DNA from: Triplophysa rosa
Lineage: Eukaryota > Chordata > Actinopteri > Cypriniformes > Nemacheilidae
NCBI RefSeq assembly: GCF_024868665.1
Contig: NC_079904.1
Location: 18,013,223 to 18,077,222, forward strand
DNA: 64,000 bases
Reading direction: 5' to 3'
In this document: positions 1-12,009 of the stretch, one piece after another
Layout: every line of letters begins with the position of its first letter
Position numbering within the stretch: position 1 is the stretch's first letter
Position numbers and translations under genes: made by a program
The notes under the pieces: generated by a model
Database searches by the model: none
What the model saw: only the letters and a program-made list of their open reading frames with translations
What the model was told of the DNA's origin: nothing

Positions 1-5
1 ACGCA

Positions 6-37
<32 letters not shown>

Positions 38-44
38 CACACAC
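1..44. repeat. (CGCA)n/(CA)n microsatellite
   Basis: Tandem ACGC units pass into a CA dinucleotide run at the left edge of the window. The array is probably cut by the window boundary. Confidence 0.95.
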
Positions 45-254
45 CGCTGAGTGACTAAACAGCCTTTTCTGAATTACCACACTCATTTGCTCTGTAGAAA
101 AGAGACTGTTGCCTTTATTCCACAAGTACACATAAAATGTTATCCAATATTAATCTTTTAAATAAGAACGCAAAGTCATGTTCTAAAGTATTCCCTAATT
201 CAGCCTGCTGGAACAACTTGAGGTAAATTTCAGCTGTGGATTCACCAAAGACCC

Positions 255-689
255 ATGATTAAGGGCAAGTCCATTTTGGAAATTAACTGTGACCCAAAAT
301 GCTTGACAGAACAAGTCAGTTCCTGTTCAATTCAGGCCTTATCAAGTAATCGGTACCAGCTCCGCTTACCTCTGACTATTAACTATACACAACACGACGG
401 GCTCCGGTTTACCATTAGAGTTCGCGGCCAAGATAACAAGCTTGATACAAAGAGCGCAGAATCAGGGCAGTATGGCCTGGCTAATTACAAGAGCACAAAT
501 AAAGTAGCTCTCCCAGCTTGGTACATCAATAATGTAGAGTGCTGCTATCCACAACCTGGGCCAACTAGACAGATTCAGGACATTCACTGTAGCCTTTGTC
601 AAGAAAGGCTTTCCATGTCTACTGTTTTTCTCTCTCAAAGACAGTGTTATCACTTATATACTTTGCGGTCGGTAGAGGACAACAAATGA
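255..689 (+). other. Unrecognised 144-codon open frame, probably not a gene
   Basis: This is the longest open frame outside transposable elements at the left end. It starts with ATG (MIKGKSILEI) and ends in TGA. I see no domain, signal peptide, membrane segment or repeat, and I do not recognise the protein. The surrounding DNA is AT-rich and I saw no obvious splice sites or polyadenylation signal that would make it an exon. An ORF of this size can arise by chance in 64 kb. It could also be part of a 3' UTR or an old, unrecognised repeat. Confidence 0.12.
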
Positions 690-1820
690 CTCAATTATCT
701 GCCGTTTTTTTATGTAAGATAAAATATTCTTTAGGGGTCCTGAGTAAACTCCCAGAACTGCAAATGATGTAAGCCTCGACTTTAAATGCACTATGGAAAA
801 AAACAATCAGACTTGTTTGTACATCTAATAAATTATTCATCTAGCAGTTTTGAAATGGATTTAGATTGTTAAATCATTCATTTTCTGGTCTCGGCAAATG
901 TTTGAGTGGAGGCTGCACTTAAAGTTAACACTTTTAACTAAAGTTTATTACTATAGTTCAGTAATTTATTCACCACAGCCTTGCATAGCCAGATCTTTAT
1001 AATGGAACCAGTGTCGCTTTGAATGGCCAAGGACCACCCAAGAGGCTATATGACTGACAGGTAAAGCAACCAATCATGTTTTGTTTTGTGCCGCATCATA
1101 TTTAGATATTTAGGAACGTGGAAATGTCCCCACAGTAACCAGTCTGCATTCTCAAACCTGTCAAAAGTTACGAACAGCAATGTTTATGAGTTTAATGCCA
1201 TGAATTCAGCCGTAAATTTGAGTAATTCAGCATTTAATTGATTGTTATGAATTCTCATGGTTACTGATGTAAACACTACAGCTACACCATCTGACAGCTT
1301 TGAGTTGTTTCCAGGCAGACCGGTAAAGAACGAGACACACGTCAACCACAAATCCTGTAGAATTCAACCAATCAGAGGACAACTTTGAATCTGCTGAAGT
1401 GTTTCCAGTTAAGTGTGCCGTATGCACCAGCCATTCAGCCAACGACCTGTGGGTGTTACGTTTGAGACTAGTTTTATCACAACTTGAGAACAATGTCTGG
1501 GTTTCTGAAATGCTTCAGTCAAAGTCGGTCATGAAATTGGTATGTTATTATCGTCCAGAGCAGGCATTCATCTCCAAAAGCTGTGTTTATTGTGTCTGTG
1601 CCCTTTGTGTGAAATACAAGTAAATTACTGTGTATTTTGTTTAGAACAATTAGCTACAGTGGCTTAATCTGTTGCAGAAATGGTTTTTTTTTATATTTAT
1701 AAGGAAGGTAAGATTTTGCTCTTATGACTCACTGGATGGTTTATTCACCAATGTTTCATACAATATTCCAATTCTGCACCACTAAATGTGTAACTTTGGA
1801 TGGAAACATATGTAACGTGT

Positions 1821-1858
<38 letters not shown>

Positions 1859-2962
1859 TGTACGTATATATCTTAAACATAAATCACACCATAAACTGTC
1901 ATAGAAATGTTGTGTGGAACTGATATGACAAATTTCATATCCCAAACACTCTCCTGCTGGTTCCAGACTGTTTAGCGAGGGCCATTTTCATAACTTTAAA
2001 ACAAGTAGTTTTGTTTATTTATATTTGTTAAAACTACAAGCACAGTGTCTGCTCCAGACCCTCCAGCGGGCCTCATTCTAGTTTGCATATGACAGAAGAG
2101 TCATGACAAGCACACACACACACAATTCAATTTTCATTGTGATCCTTTTTTGGCTCTGCTTGCTGTGTGAGCCCAGACTAATGAAATGAGCTCTCTCTCT
2201 GTGTCTATGTGGAGGTCAGCGAGTACATGTAGGGCGTAATTGATGTCTACAGTAATGGGGGAGGGTTGTGGGTAAAAAGGTGAGTTATTGATGTCTGTGT
2301 GACTAGTTGTCATGTTTAGGTCACTTTGGCTAAGTACCAACTGAATATTCAGCATCTGGCTCAAGGGCACAGGAAACAGACCGTAGGATGGGCAACAGGA
2401 CAGAACGCGGTGCAGACAGTCAGAAATGGAAAGGAGCAGAAGACAAAGGGACAATCCATCAACCGCTTTTATCACTGCAGAGCAAGGGCTAGAGAGAAAA
2501 GTACAGGGAACTTACCAAAAGAAACACCATTCGGTAAATCTAATCATTTACTGAAAAACTTCACACCAATTTCTCCATCTCCCACACCAAAACCTCAAAG
2601 CAAATGCTAAATGAAAAATGGACACCCTCATCCAAATAACAGCAGACGTATTACATTACATGAGGCTTAAAATGCTTGACTGTCTTTATATAGTATTTAC
2701 AAAGATGTCACAACTAAACTAAATGTAAGGACGGCCACTTCCCTCAAGCCAATGCTGATAGTCTAAACAATTATAATATATGAATATTATAAAAAATATG
2801 ATTTTTTTTCTTACACAAACCCTCTGTTGCTTCAGAAGACCCATTTATAAACCTGACTTTTATGATAGATAAATGTGATTTTGAAGATTGAACATCATTC
2901 AATGGCATTACAAAGACAATGAGAGCCAGCATATTATTTAAATCAGCTGCTGTTGAGCTGAA
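690..2962. other. No gene seen; contains a TA microsatellite
   Basis: AT-rich sequence with short chance ORFs on both strands. The only definite feature is a TA dinucleotide run at 1823-1857, plus a short CA run near 2111. I see no coding exon, RNA gene or clear transposon end. Confidence 0.5.
1823..1857. repeat. (TA)n microsatellite
   Basis: About 17 uninterrupted TA units in AT-rich DNA. Confidence 0.95.
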
Positions 2963-3039
2963 TAAAGTCTTGTACATCTGGTATGACGTGTGTGAATTAT
3001 AAGAGAATTTTATTTTTGGATAAACTATTCCTTTAAAAT
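2963..3039. mobile_element. Fragment of a TTAA-type MITE
   Basis: The right end reads TTTTTGGATAAACTATTCC then TTTAAA, a decayed form of the terminal inverted repeat seen complete at 5655-5892. The interior phrase about 'catctggtatgacgtgtgtg' also fits that family. No matching left end is visible, so only one end survives. Confidence 0.45.
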
Positions 3040-5150
3040 ATGTAAAAGGATTCAGCTTACTATTTTTGTAAAGAGTGAACAAATATGAATAGGGTCACTG
3101 CGACCCGTGAATGCCCAAGTATGTATTGTATAGGCATTAAGTGATATGTTTGATGTAGGAACTGTAGGGTTGTAATCAAGTGACATCATCATGTTGTGAC
3201 TCATCAGAGCCACATTAATGGAACTCCTGTGCTGAAGTCATCAACCTGCAGTGTCGGATGGAAGTGCCTTGTAACTGATCCTGGATCTGCTTTAAGTTGG
3301 CATGATAAATCAGCTGTGAGTCATCAGGGTGCATCATCACCCATATGCCAGGAATTAAAGTCACTGCAACGTATCTTGAAATGGATAAAGAGAGAGAGAA
3401 TGTAAAGAAATTAGCTAGGTTGCTAACTGTAAACGCTACTTGTCAATAATCCATGCCCAGTTATGACAGGAACTCCATTCATTTAGCACGAAAGAACTGT
3501 GTGTTTGTGCTACGCAACATACTTTCAGCAGAAAAAATAGATTTACGCAGATTGTTTTGACCATATATATAAATAACTAGATGCTGCATTAGCATCTGTT
3601 TCTATGGGCCACTATACTCGTCCACCATATTGGAACGGTGTGAGCCGGTCTGTGTTGCCAAGTCTGCTGCTTTCCCGTGCACTTGGGTTACTTTTTAACG
3701 GTTGCTGCGGGTTGTTTTTCCACAGGTTAGGGGTGGCAGGATTTTGTTATGATACTTTCATTTATGAATGTCAAGTTCTGTTATTTGGAATAGGCATGTT
3801 AGGCTTGTAATGAAAGATTTTATTTCACAGATCTGTCAACCCTACCAAGCCGGTCCGTTAACACGAAAGAGCAAACTGACTGTGTATGATTATGAAAACG
3901 TATTTACATTAAAAATGATATTTGCTTCACTAGCACATGACAACAACGAAAGGGTATCCCATTTTTTGGGAAATCCCCATGGTTTTCACAGCGTTGTGGC
4001 ATTCTCCAAACTGTGAGGAACATCAGTGGACCGTTCCAAGATGCCAGACATGTCTATGCACCTGGAGTGCCTGAATGAGGTATCTAGTTTTATGTTATGG
4101 TTTTAACAACATTGGCATGTATAGATAGCTTCATCTGACGCACGCGCCTGGCCCAAATTTAACTTCCTGTCTGTGTTCGTTGATCGGTCTGGCTAGTGGT
4201 TATTTATATTTTATTTATATTAATATTAATTAATATTAATATTTTATTGTATTGTATAATTATTGAATTAAATAAACAATTTGTTTAATTTAATCGTATA
4301 TTAATTTTATTAAACAAACAATTTGTTGCATGGGTCGTGTAACTTGTGTACCGCAAGTTACGTTTGGACCACAAAAGCGTGCATGCGCAGTAACATTTGT
4401 TTATGTTGTTGCTTTGAAACTGTCTATACATGACATTTTTTTAAAAATGCAAACAAACTCCACTGTTTTACAGTAATCGTTGTCATTTAAATGCACAGTC
4501 TATCGAAAAAGATAATTTCTGAAAGGGACAGCTGCAAAAAAAAAAAAAACACTAATACATCTCAACCTACATGGACATCGACATTGTTACCAACGGTCTA
4601 ATTTAGCCTTACCAGACTGCCTCATAATGTGTTCCTGTTTGGAGTCTATGAGAAGTAAACCCACACAAACACTTGTCTTATCTGGTCTCTTGTCCCCTGG
4701 CAGAATCTCTGAGGGGTCACGACACAGAACCTCACTTCCTCAACTTACTGTCTGCTCCCTGAACCTTCACCTTTCCCACATTTCTCACATACTTAATCTG
4801 CAGATGCACACGGAATCCAAAAAGACTCACATTTCCACTGTCAACCCATCCTGAAATCTGAAACACATTTATCAGTTTTTCTTATATCCAAAAATCCGAT
4901 CTGACATTTGACTGAGGTCTAGACATAGTACTTTGAATGTGTAAAGTAATAAATTAAAAATAAATCTGATGTGATAAATCAAATATCAGTAGTATGCTTA
5001 AAAACTGCACATGCACACAGTGAGGAAATAAAGAAAGCTATTTATGCAAAAACCACAAGAGAATGTCAACTCGGAGCTACTTTCACTTGGCACACTGCCT
5101 GGCAGCACTGTGAAGGAAGAAAGAAGATATGGGCCTGTGTCTTGTGCCTT
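3040..5150. other. No gene seen; AT-rich
   Basis: Includes a very AT-rich stretch at about 4195-4320 made of TTTATAT/AATTAATAT words, and an A-run at 4537-4549. Short ORFs at 3604-3810 and 3768-4016 have no recognisable domain. The block at about 3600-4080 has a repeat-like feel, with a phrase about 'ccaccatattggaacgg', but I cannot define ends. Confidence 0.4.
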
Positions 5151-5301
5151 AAATTTACATTTATGCATTTGGCAGACGCTTTTATCCAAAGTTACTTACA
5201 TTGCATTATACTATTCATTGTATCTGAGTATGTGCAATCCCCTGAGATCGAACCCATGACCTTGGCGTTGCTAGCGCCATGCTCAACCACTGAGCTACAG
5301 G
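5151..5301 (-). mobile_element. tRNA-derived SINE with LINE-type 3' tail
   Basis: Read on the minus strand, the element starts at 5301 with a tRNA-like head. An A-box-like TAGCTCAGTGG is followed by a B-box-like GGTTCGATCTC, as in RNA polymerase III promoters. The 3' tail at 5151-5200 carries GCTTTTATCC/GGATAAAAGC-type sequence shared by several other tail fragments in this window. Such tails let a partner LINE mobilise the SINE. It is not a functional tRNA gene: no cloverleaf anticodon arm is convincing and the body continues into the tail. Confidence 0.85.
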
Positions 5302-5380
5302 AAAGCCTCATCATAACACCACTCATTTGACTGTGTGTGTATCATTATGCAACTGCTTTGTGTTATTGACAGTGAGTGAC

Positions 5381-5408
5381 TTAGTGTGTGTGTGTGTGTG
5401 TGTGTGTG
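5381..5408. repeat. (GT)n microsatellite
   Basis: About 13 GT units followed by a purine-rich AGAGAAAGAG stretch. Confidence 0.9.
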
Positions 5409-5654
5409 AAAGAGAGAAAGAGCGGGAAAGAGGAAGGCAGGCAGGTACAGCAGGAAGTGATGGTCTGAGTTATGGAAGACTTATGGTCTGAGTGAGTTAC
5501 ATATGCTTATTTTAAATGGCATGGATTACATGTCACAAGTTGACAGTAAGCAGTGTACACATACAGATACCAGGTAGTTATTATTCCTTAAAGAAAATTA
5601 TTTCTTAAAGAAGAATTTCTTTAAGTATAGTGCAGTGGGTCGTGTATGTCACTA

Positions 5655-5892
5655 TTAAAGGGATAGTTCAGGGATAGTTCAATATTGGTAACCGAACAAC
5701 AGCATTACGCATTGACTTGCATTGGTTTTGCATCTATACAATAGAAGTAAATGGGTACCGCCATTGTTCAGTTACAAACATTCTTCAAAATATCTTCTTT
5801 TCTGCAGAATAAAGAGAGTCATACAGGTTTAAAATGACAAGAGACAAAAAAGGATGACATAATTTTCATTTTTGGGTGAACTACCCCTTTAA
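5655..5892. mobile_element. MITE with TTAA target duplication
   Basis: TTAA at 5655-5658 and again at 5889-5892 flank inverted ends AGGGATAGTTCA (left) and TGAACTACCCCT (right). Near the left end the AGGGATAGTTCA word is tandemly repeated. Length is 238 bp and there is no coding capacity. TTAA duplications are typical of the piggyBac and Kolobok superfamilies, so the element is probably mobilised by one of them; the superfamily is inferred. Decayed relatives lie at 2963-3039, 7529-7620, 7846-8145 and 17640-17850. Confidence 0.8.
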
Positions 5893-7528
5893 GCGTTCTC
5901 TTTTACATGTCTGCTCTGTGTTCTCACAGGGTTGACTGTTAAATGATGTAATATGTTTAAATGAATGTCCAAATATGCTGATGGATCTGTAAGTAGACAT
6001 AGAAAAGGACAGATTTTTCCAACATTATTTGTAGAGTTGAATCTGTCTTATTTTAGTACCCAAAACCGTTTATGTGTTTAATGCTTTAAGACTCCTATAA
6101 AAACATATTCAGTGCTCAAATGCTCATTTACATATTTAGTGCACTAACCTGTTTTTCTTCATGTCTCGCTTGCATGATAAATAGAACATTGTAGAAAAGC
6201 AAGTGGAACTTTTCTCTTGTGAAAGACCATTGACAAGTGTCATAGCAATGTATATGTACAACATGTTTGATGGGAGAGAGAGACCCGCCCCTCCCCTTTA
6301 CCAGTCAGACAGTCTGTGGTACTGGGGGCTGAAGGGTCTGGAAATTATGCCGTTTTCAACATATAGACTGAATCCACATTGACTTTCCTGACAGACATTA
6401 GCCAGCCTTAAGTCTCCTTCATAGGGCCATCATTCAAACTCTGTTTCCATCTATTCATCTCTTTCTCTCTCTCTTGCTTATATCCTTAAGGCATTCTCTG
6501 GTGAATTCACAATTTTGTAAATAGGTTCTCCATCCAGGGGCTGTCAAGCACCAATTAAAAGCATAAAAGAAGCATGATAAATATGGAGCATATCACTTGT
6601 GTGCAATATTCCAAGACTTCTTTGTGTGAGGAACAGCTGAAATATAAGGTGACATTAAATGAAAATCATGAGATAATTTTGGTTGCTGTCAGTTTATGTA
6701 AATAAGCAGCCTGGACTTTTTGCTATAAATAAGCTCTTGTTTTTAAATTTTGGGGTAAAAGTGTAATCATTTATTTGACTTTTATTAACTAATCTATGGG
6801 CTTATATATTGTAGTACACATGATGATGCTATCTATGTTGCTGGCAGCCTCAATTGGTTTACTTTTATTGTACAGAAAAAAAGTTCAGAAAGACAGGTTA
6901 AGTAAATAATGATAGATTTTTAGGCAACCTGATCTTGTATACAAATATTTTACCTTGATGTAGGAACCAGAATAAAATAAAAACAGAAACATTTGACACA
7001 TGATGATGATATGCAAATAGGCATATGCAACCATTTTAAACAGAATATAAAAACACTTTCAGACTCAAATGTCACATTAAAAACTCAGATGCAGATGTAA
7101 ACATATTTCACTCAAAGCTGAGACAAACACTTGCTCTTTCCTCCCTGATGAGCTGGAAAAACAAAATTCACAAACAAAGGTGTGACCAGAGGTGGAGAGC
7201 CCTGCGGAGGTTTACAGGTCCTGCTCAAATTTCCATTGCCTGAAGACAACACAGTTACACACTAAATGTGTGTCTGTCTGTGTGTGTTACAGTATTGTGA
7301 GAAACACTTCTGTTTTCTGGAGATGCAGCTATTTTCATACCTGACAGTGATGACAAGACTCAACAGGTTGAAGCTACACCAAGAACTTTGGAGAAATATG
7401 TGATTGTGTGTATACAGTCAATGTGACTTGGTATTCCACTTAAGCAACAGAGAACACACTCACCTGACTAACCCCAGATTTTCCACAATCTTACTTTGTT
7501 TATATATTTTTAATTTGTATATGTATTT
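5893..7528. other. No gene seen
   Basis: AT-rich DNA with only short ORFs. I see no transposon ends, RNA gene or coding exon that I can support. Confidence 0.5.
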
Positions 7529-7620
7529 TAAGGGATAGTTGACAAAGAAATGAAAATTCTTTCATCATTTACTCACTGTTATGTCATTCCAAACCTGCAT
7601 GACATTCTTTTTTTTCTGGG
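7529..7620. mobile_element. Left-end fragment of the TTAA MITE family
   Basis: Begins TTTTAAGGGATAGTTGAC and continues with the family interior (ATGAAAATTC, CATCATTTACTCAC, CATTCCAAACC). The right end is missing. Confidence 0.7.
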
Positions 7621-7692
7621 GAGCAGAATTTAAAAAACACAGGTAACCAAATAGGACTTCAGCATGTTGCTATGTTAATATATTTTACAAAC

Positions 7693-7766
7693 ATTTTTAT
7701 TCATGCATTTAGCAGATGTTTTTATTCAAAGCGATTTGCAGTACATTGTAGTAATTATCAGTATGT
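7693..7766 (-). mobile_element. SINE/LINE 3' tail fragment
   Basis: Contains GCATTTAGCAGATG and TATTCAAAGCGATTTGCAG, a diverged copy of the SINE tail at 5151-5200. No tRNA-like head is present. Confidence 0.65.
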
Positions 7767-7845
7767 CATTAAAGTAATAAACTGCCTAAAATGCACTACT
7801 TGGGCACCTTTCTAGAATTGGTGCAATGTCCTAATAAGCAATAAG

Positions 7846-8145
7846 GGATAGTTTACCCAAAATAAAAATTCTGAATGGAAATCTTTTATTCACCCCTATG
7901 TGGTTCAAATCCTGTACACGACTCTTTATTCTGTGGAACACAAATGAAGATATTTTGAGAAAGGTCTCAGTGGTTTTGTGTCCATCAATGGAAGTCAAAG
8001 GGGTCCAATTCTTTTTGGTTACCAACAAACTTCAAAAGATTTTATTCTGTGTGCAGAAAAATAAAGACAAAGAGGTTTGGAATGACCTGAGGGTGCTTAA
8101 ATGGTGTAAGAATTTTCATTTTGGGGCATTATCTCTTAGTTCATA
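7846..8145. mobile_element. Longer member of the TTAA MITE family
   Basis: Left end AGGGATAGTTTACCC, then family interior words (CACCCCTATGTGGTTC, TGTGGAACACAAATG, AATGGAAGTCAAAGG). The right part near 8115-8140 (TTTTCATTTTGGGGC) is degenerate and no clean right TTAA remains. Confidence 0.65.
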
Positions 8146-8462
8146 GCAAACTATTTGGGGGGTAAATAATCAGATAATCATTTGTTGTTGGTATGGAATG
8201 AATTATGTTTAGTATATTTATAATTATAAAAAACTTTGTTCACTTTTTTAATTACACAGCAATCCATTCTGGGATTGTGTTCTCCACTTAAGATACATAT
8301 GTTGATATGAATTTGGTCAATATTATGTATCTTAAAAAGCAGCATAACATAAAACCATAGAGACATTTATCAAAATCATCTTCTTTTGTGGTCTTTTGTG
8401 TTTGAACAACATAAACCGTCTTGGTTATGGATGTAACCTCGGTTCCCTGATGGAGGGAACGA

Positions 8463-8626
8463 GACGTTGTGTCGAACCGACAGAATGGGGTTTGTCTTGA
8501 GAACCTATCATCTTCTGAGTATTTAGAAAAGGCCAATGAAAATTGGCGAATGAAATTTGCATGCCGGGCTCCTCCCCGGATGTCCGGGTATAAGAGGGAA
8601 GCCGGCGTGCTCATTCATTCACCTTT
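8463..8626 (+). repeat. DIRS copy 1, left inverted terminal repeat
   Basis: This 164-bp sequence starts GACGTTGTGTCGAACCGACA and is the exact reverse complement, by eye, of 13822-13985. It contains CCGGATGTCCGGGTATAAGA, including a TATA-like word that may act as the element promoter; that role is inferred. Confidence 0.9.
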
Positions 8627-8692
8627 GGTCTGAGGAGCCTAAAGCATCCTCCCCCGACCGCTGGGGTGGGCGGCCAGTGTTGTGGCATGAGG

Positions 8693-8800
8693 GACACAAC
8701 GTCTCGTTCCCTCCATCAGGGAACCGAGGTTACATCCGTAACCAAGACGTTCCCTTTCTGTCGGTCTCTCGACGTTGTGTCGAACCGACAGAATGGGGTT
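8693..8800. repeat. DIRS copy 1, internal complementary region
   Basis: Bases 8693-8749 are the reverse complement of the outer left end (8417 onward, one mismatch seen). Bases 8750-8800 are the reverse complement of the outer right end (back from 14006). The region therefore holds both element ends joined head to tail. In known DIRS elements this region templates completion of the ends during formation of the circular DNA intermediate. Confidence 0.88.
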
Positions 8801-9539
8801 CCTATGGAAAACGCCACAGCACTGAGCCGCGTCACAATCTCTGCGGAGCGACGTTGACTGGCCTGGGCGAGTCAGACGAACACGCTAGCGCGAAATTATG
8901 ACCTTCCAGTGGAGAGGAAGGGGGACCCAGAGCTTTCCACAAAAAGTTGGGAAGCCCCCTAACGCCGGCCGTCACGGGCGGAGGCCTGATTCTCTAAATG
9001 GCGAGAAGCCGCCCGGCACCGTACGGGCCACTGGGTAAGCATAATTCCCCCTGGGGGAAAAACGCTGCAGAGGCCACTACCTACCGTAGGGAGGAATTAG
9101 TGGAGACACCACATGGTCTCACCATCAGGGGAGAACTCATGGGAGGAATGTGCGGACTGCAGGAGTTAACCGCAAGGTGGGAGTCCACCTGGGGAGGTCA
9201 TGGGTTGCCAAGGTGGGAACCATTCATGAGGATACATCAGACGGAACAGCCCACGGAGGGGGGGTTACCACGTCTGGAGCACTAGGTCCGGTTAGAGCTA
9301 TGTGGGAGATAACTCAACTGTTCCCCGGCCTAAGGGGGCAGGGCTGCTCTGCCCAGCCTGTCCCCTGGAAGGGTGCTTAGTGATGGATGGAATGCCTGTT
9401 CTTTACCCGAGGGGAAAGAAGTGAGGCGGGATCGCCACTGCTCCCCCCGGAGGGGGAAGGGCTTCCGCAGGCGTACGCCCTACCGGCTGCCGGTCCCACA
9501 CCTTGCCAGGATGCGGGCTGACACCGGTTCCGCGCGTAG

Positions 9540-10450
9540 GTATTAGAACCTCACGGAGTTGTTAGACATAGCCCAACCCGCAGCTCCGCAGATGTCTGCC
9601 AGAGAGGCGCCCTGAGCCAGTGCCCATGAGGGGTGTGCCTCACCCCCACGGGCAGGGACGAATAGAGATCGGTATGCCCTAATGAGGGCATCCCCGATCC
9701 AGTGCGCCAGCCTCTGTTTGGAGACAGCCCTCCCTTCTGCTGACCCCTGAAACAGACAAAGAGCTGCTCAGAGCTTCTGGGCTCTGCGTGCGGTCCAAGT
9801 AGAGGCGCCGTGTGCGTACTGGACACGACACAGATAGGTTGGGTCTTCCTCCCCGATGGGGAGCGCCTGCAGGTTCACCACCTCATCTCTCGGGAGAGTG
9901 GTGGGAACCTCGGGCACGTAGCCGGGGCGGGGTCTCAAGATAACGTGAGAATCCCGGCCCCGAGTTCTAGGCAATCTGTGGACACGGAGAGTGCTTGTAG
10001 ATCCCCTACCCTCTTGGAGGTGAGAGCCCTGCGTTAAGCCGTCTTTGTCAAGACTGAGAAAGAGCGGCAACCCCGAGAGGCTCGAAAGGGGCGGGGCCTC
10101 TTGAGGCCCGCCACCTAGGTCGCAAGAGGGTACGGAGCGCGGATAAGGTGGTCACCCTCTCGCGCCCCTTAGGAACCTAATGACCAGGTCGTGCTGTCCC
10201 AGAGGCTACCCAGCACTTGGGTCATGATGAGCGGCCGTAGCGGCTACATACATTTCCAGTGTGGAGGGGGAGAGGTTACTCCATCGTCTCTCTTGAGGAT
10301 GGGACAGCTCATACCCGACCGAGCAACTCCGCGGGTCTTCTCACCGAGAAGAGCACCAGGACGAGAAGAGGCGCCACCTGTGGGCGTATAGCCGCCCAGT
10401 GGCCGAAGCCCTAGCCTGAGTGACGTCCCAACCACCCGGGGGTGGGTCAC
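9540..10450 (-). pseudogene. Tyrosine recombinase (DIRS ORF3) remnant, copy 1
   Basis: Reading right to left in broken frames, the segment shows a recombinase-like C-terminal part. Pieces include SHVILRPRPGYVPEVPTTLP and VVNLQALP at about 9768-10070, and SEQLFVCFRGQQKG at about 9700-9780. A tail that reads WALAQGASLADICRAAGWA in copy 2 is present here in another frame. DIRS recombinases join the circular DNA intermediate to the target. At least one frameshift separates the pieces, and I cannot find a clean H-x-x-R catalytic signature, so the enzyme is probably dead. The recombinase assignment rests on resemblance to the family and on the ITR/ICR architecture. Confidence 0.65.
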
Positions 10451-10899
10451 TCAGGATCTCCTCGTCCCGTCCAGACATGGAGACTTGTTTTGCCTGGGAT
10501 GCCGTAACGTGCCCCTTCCCCTGGGGAACCAGGGGGAGCGGCCAGGGGGGAGTTGTTGTCAGAGCCTCAGCTCCGAGAACCTAGTCCTGGTTAGGCCAAA
10601 GGGGCGTAACTAGTACCACTTGATGCTCCTCTTTCTGGCCTTGCACAGGACCTGTGCAATGAGGCTCACTGGGGGGAAGCGTACTTCCACTTGTCCCGCG
10701 GCCAGGTGTGCGCAAGGGCATCCGTGCCGAAGGGGCCTCGGACAGGGAGTACCAAAGCGGACAATGGGTGGAGTCCGGGGAGGCAACAGGACCACCTGTG
10801 CCTGGCCGAACTGCCCCAAATGAGCCGGCTGCGCGGGGAGGGAGTCGCCACTCTCCGCGAGGCGTCGACTGACGAGAGAGCGCATCGGCTGTCTGGTTC

Positions 10900-11175
10900 A
10901 GGACGCCTGGGATGTGTGTGGCTCACAGGGAGCTGATCACCTGCTGACTCCAGAGGAGGAGGCGTCGGGCGAGTCATGTTAGCTGCTGTGAGTGCCACAG
11001 CAGCTGTGCTGTCCGACCGGACCAGCATGTGCTTCCCTGCACGAGAGGTAGTAGCCTCCTCAATGCAAGTAGCACAACCAACAACTCTAGGCAGTTGAAA
11101 TGCCAACGCAGGTGGGGGCCCGTCCACCGCCCCGACACTGCTTGCCCGTTGCACACGGCACCCCAACATTGCACC
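10900..11175 (-). pseudogene. RNase H domain remnant of DIRS polyprotein, copy 1
   Basis: The frame at 11174-10974 reads WGAVCNGQAVSGRW followed by HFNCLELLVVLLALRR. A small Gly/Ala-rich strand then a helix with CLEL is typical of the RNase H domain after a DIRS reverse transcriptase. The frame is interrupted soon after and its continuation (TRPTPPPLES) lies in another frame. RNase H would remove the RNA template strand during reverse transcription. Confidence 0.6.
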
Positions 11176-11559
11176 AGGGGGTTAGGGTGTGTCGGCAGAA
11201 AAGCGTGTGACCATACGCCTGCTGCCGGTGTGCCACGCTCTCCAAGGAACTTGACTCTGCAACCAGTGTTGGAGCGGTCGTATGTACATCGACCCGAGGG
11301 GGAACCACCCCCGCCGAGGATGCCATGTATCCCAGGAGCCTCTTGTTACAGGGGGACCGCTGACTGTCTGATCTTCAGGCAGTTCAACACTGATCGGGCG
11401 CGCTAGTCAGTCGCGCTGCCTCTGGGAGGCCGTGAGGGTGCGGGCTTCCTCGTCGCGGGTCTCGCGCCCCCCACCGGGGGGTGAGCGGGGCCGCTCGTGA
11501 GGACAGAGTCGAGTTCCATACCGAGAAAGAGGATGCTCTGCACTGGGGAGAGCTTGCTC

Positions 11560-12005
11560 TTTTCTCAGTTGACCTGTAGCCACACCGATCTAGGTGCCGG
11601 AGCACCAGGTCCTTGTGTGTACACATCCGATCTCGAGAGTGTGCCAAACTTGAGCCAGTCGTCGAGATAGTTTAGTACCCGCACACCTCCTTCCCTAAGG
11701 GGGACCTTCGTAAAGACTCGTGGAGACAGGGACAGACCGAAGGGGAGGACCGTGTACTGATATGCCCGTCCCTCGAACACGAACTGTCGGAACGGCCGAT
11801 GTCGAGGGAGGATCGAGACATGAAGTACGCGTCCTTCAGGTCGATTGCCATGAACCAGTCCTGACACCTGACGGACGTCAGGATGCGCTTCTGCGTGATC
11901 AACCTGAAAGGCAGCTACTGTGTAGGTGCCTGTTCAGAACACACATACCCAAGATAGGGCGCAACCCCCCGCCTTTCTTGGGGACAATGAAGTACAGGCT
12001 GTAAA
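11560..12005 (-). pseudogene. Reverse transcriptase remnant of DIRS polyprotein, copy 1
   Basis: Motif A is visible as WFMAIDLKDAYF in the frame at 11902-11672. The sequence then shifts frame to FEGRAYQYTVLPFGLSLSPR and the catalytic motif C as LNYLDDWL (11867-11565). LDDW fits DIRS-type reverse transcriptases. Relative to copy 2 about 20 bp are missing near 11705, between FTKV and PLREGG, and a frameshift separates motif A from the rest. The domain would copy the element RNA into DNA, but this copy cannot make it in one piece. Confidence 0.75.
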
Positions 12006-12009
12006 ACCC

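Noticed and set aside
3604..4016. Possible host exons from overlapping short ORFs
   Set aside because: No recognisable domain, no consistent splice sites, and the sequence resembles dispersed repeat DNA.
5240..5301. tRNA gene
   Set aside because: A- and B-box-like words are present, but the sequence continues into a SINE body and LINE-type tail and lacks a proper cloverleaf. Same for 60455-60540.
8557..9380. Plus-strand ORFs near the left end of DIRS copy 1 (also at 40957-41780)
   Set aside because: They overlap the ITR and internal complementary region and are repeated only because the element is repeated. Coding order and motifs are on the minus strand.
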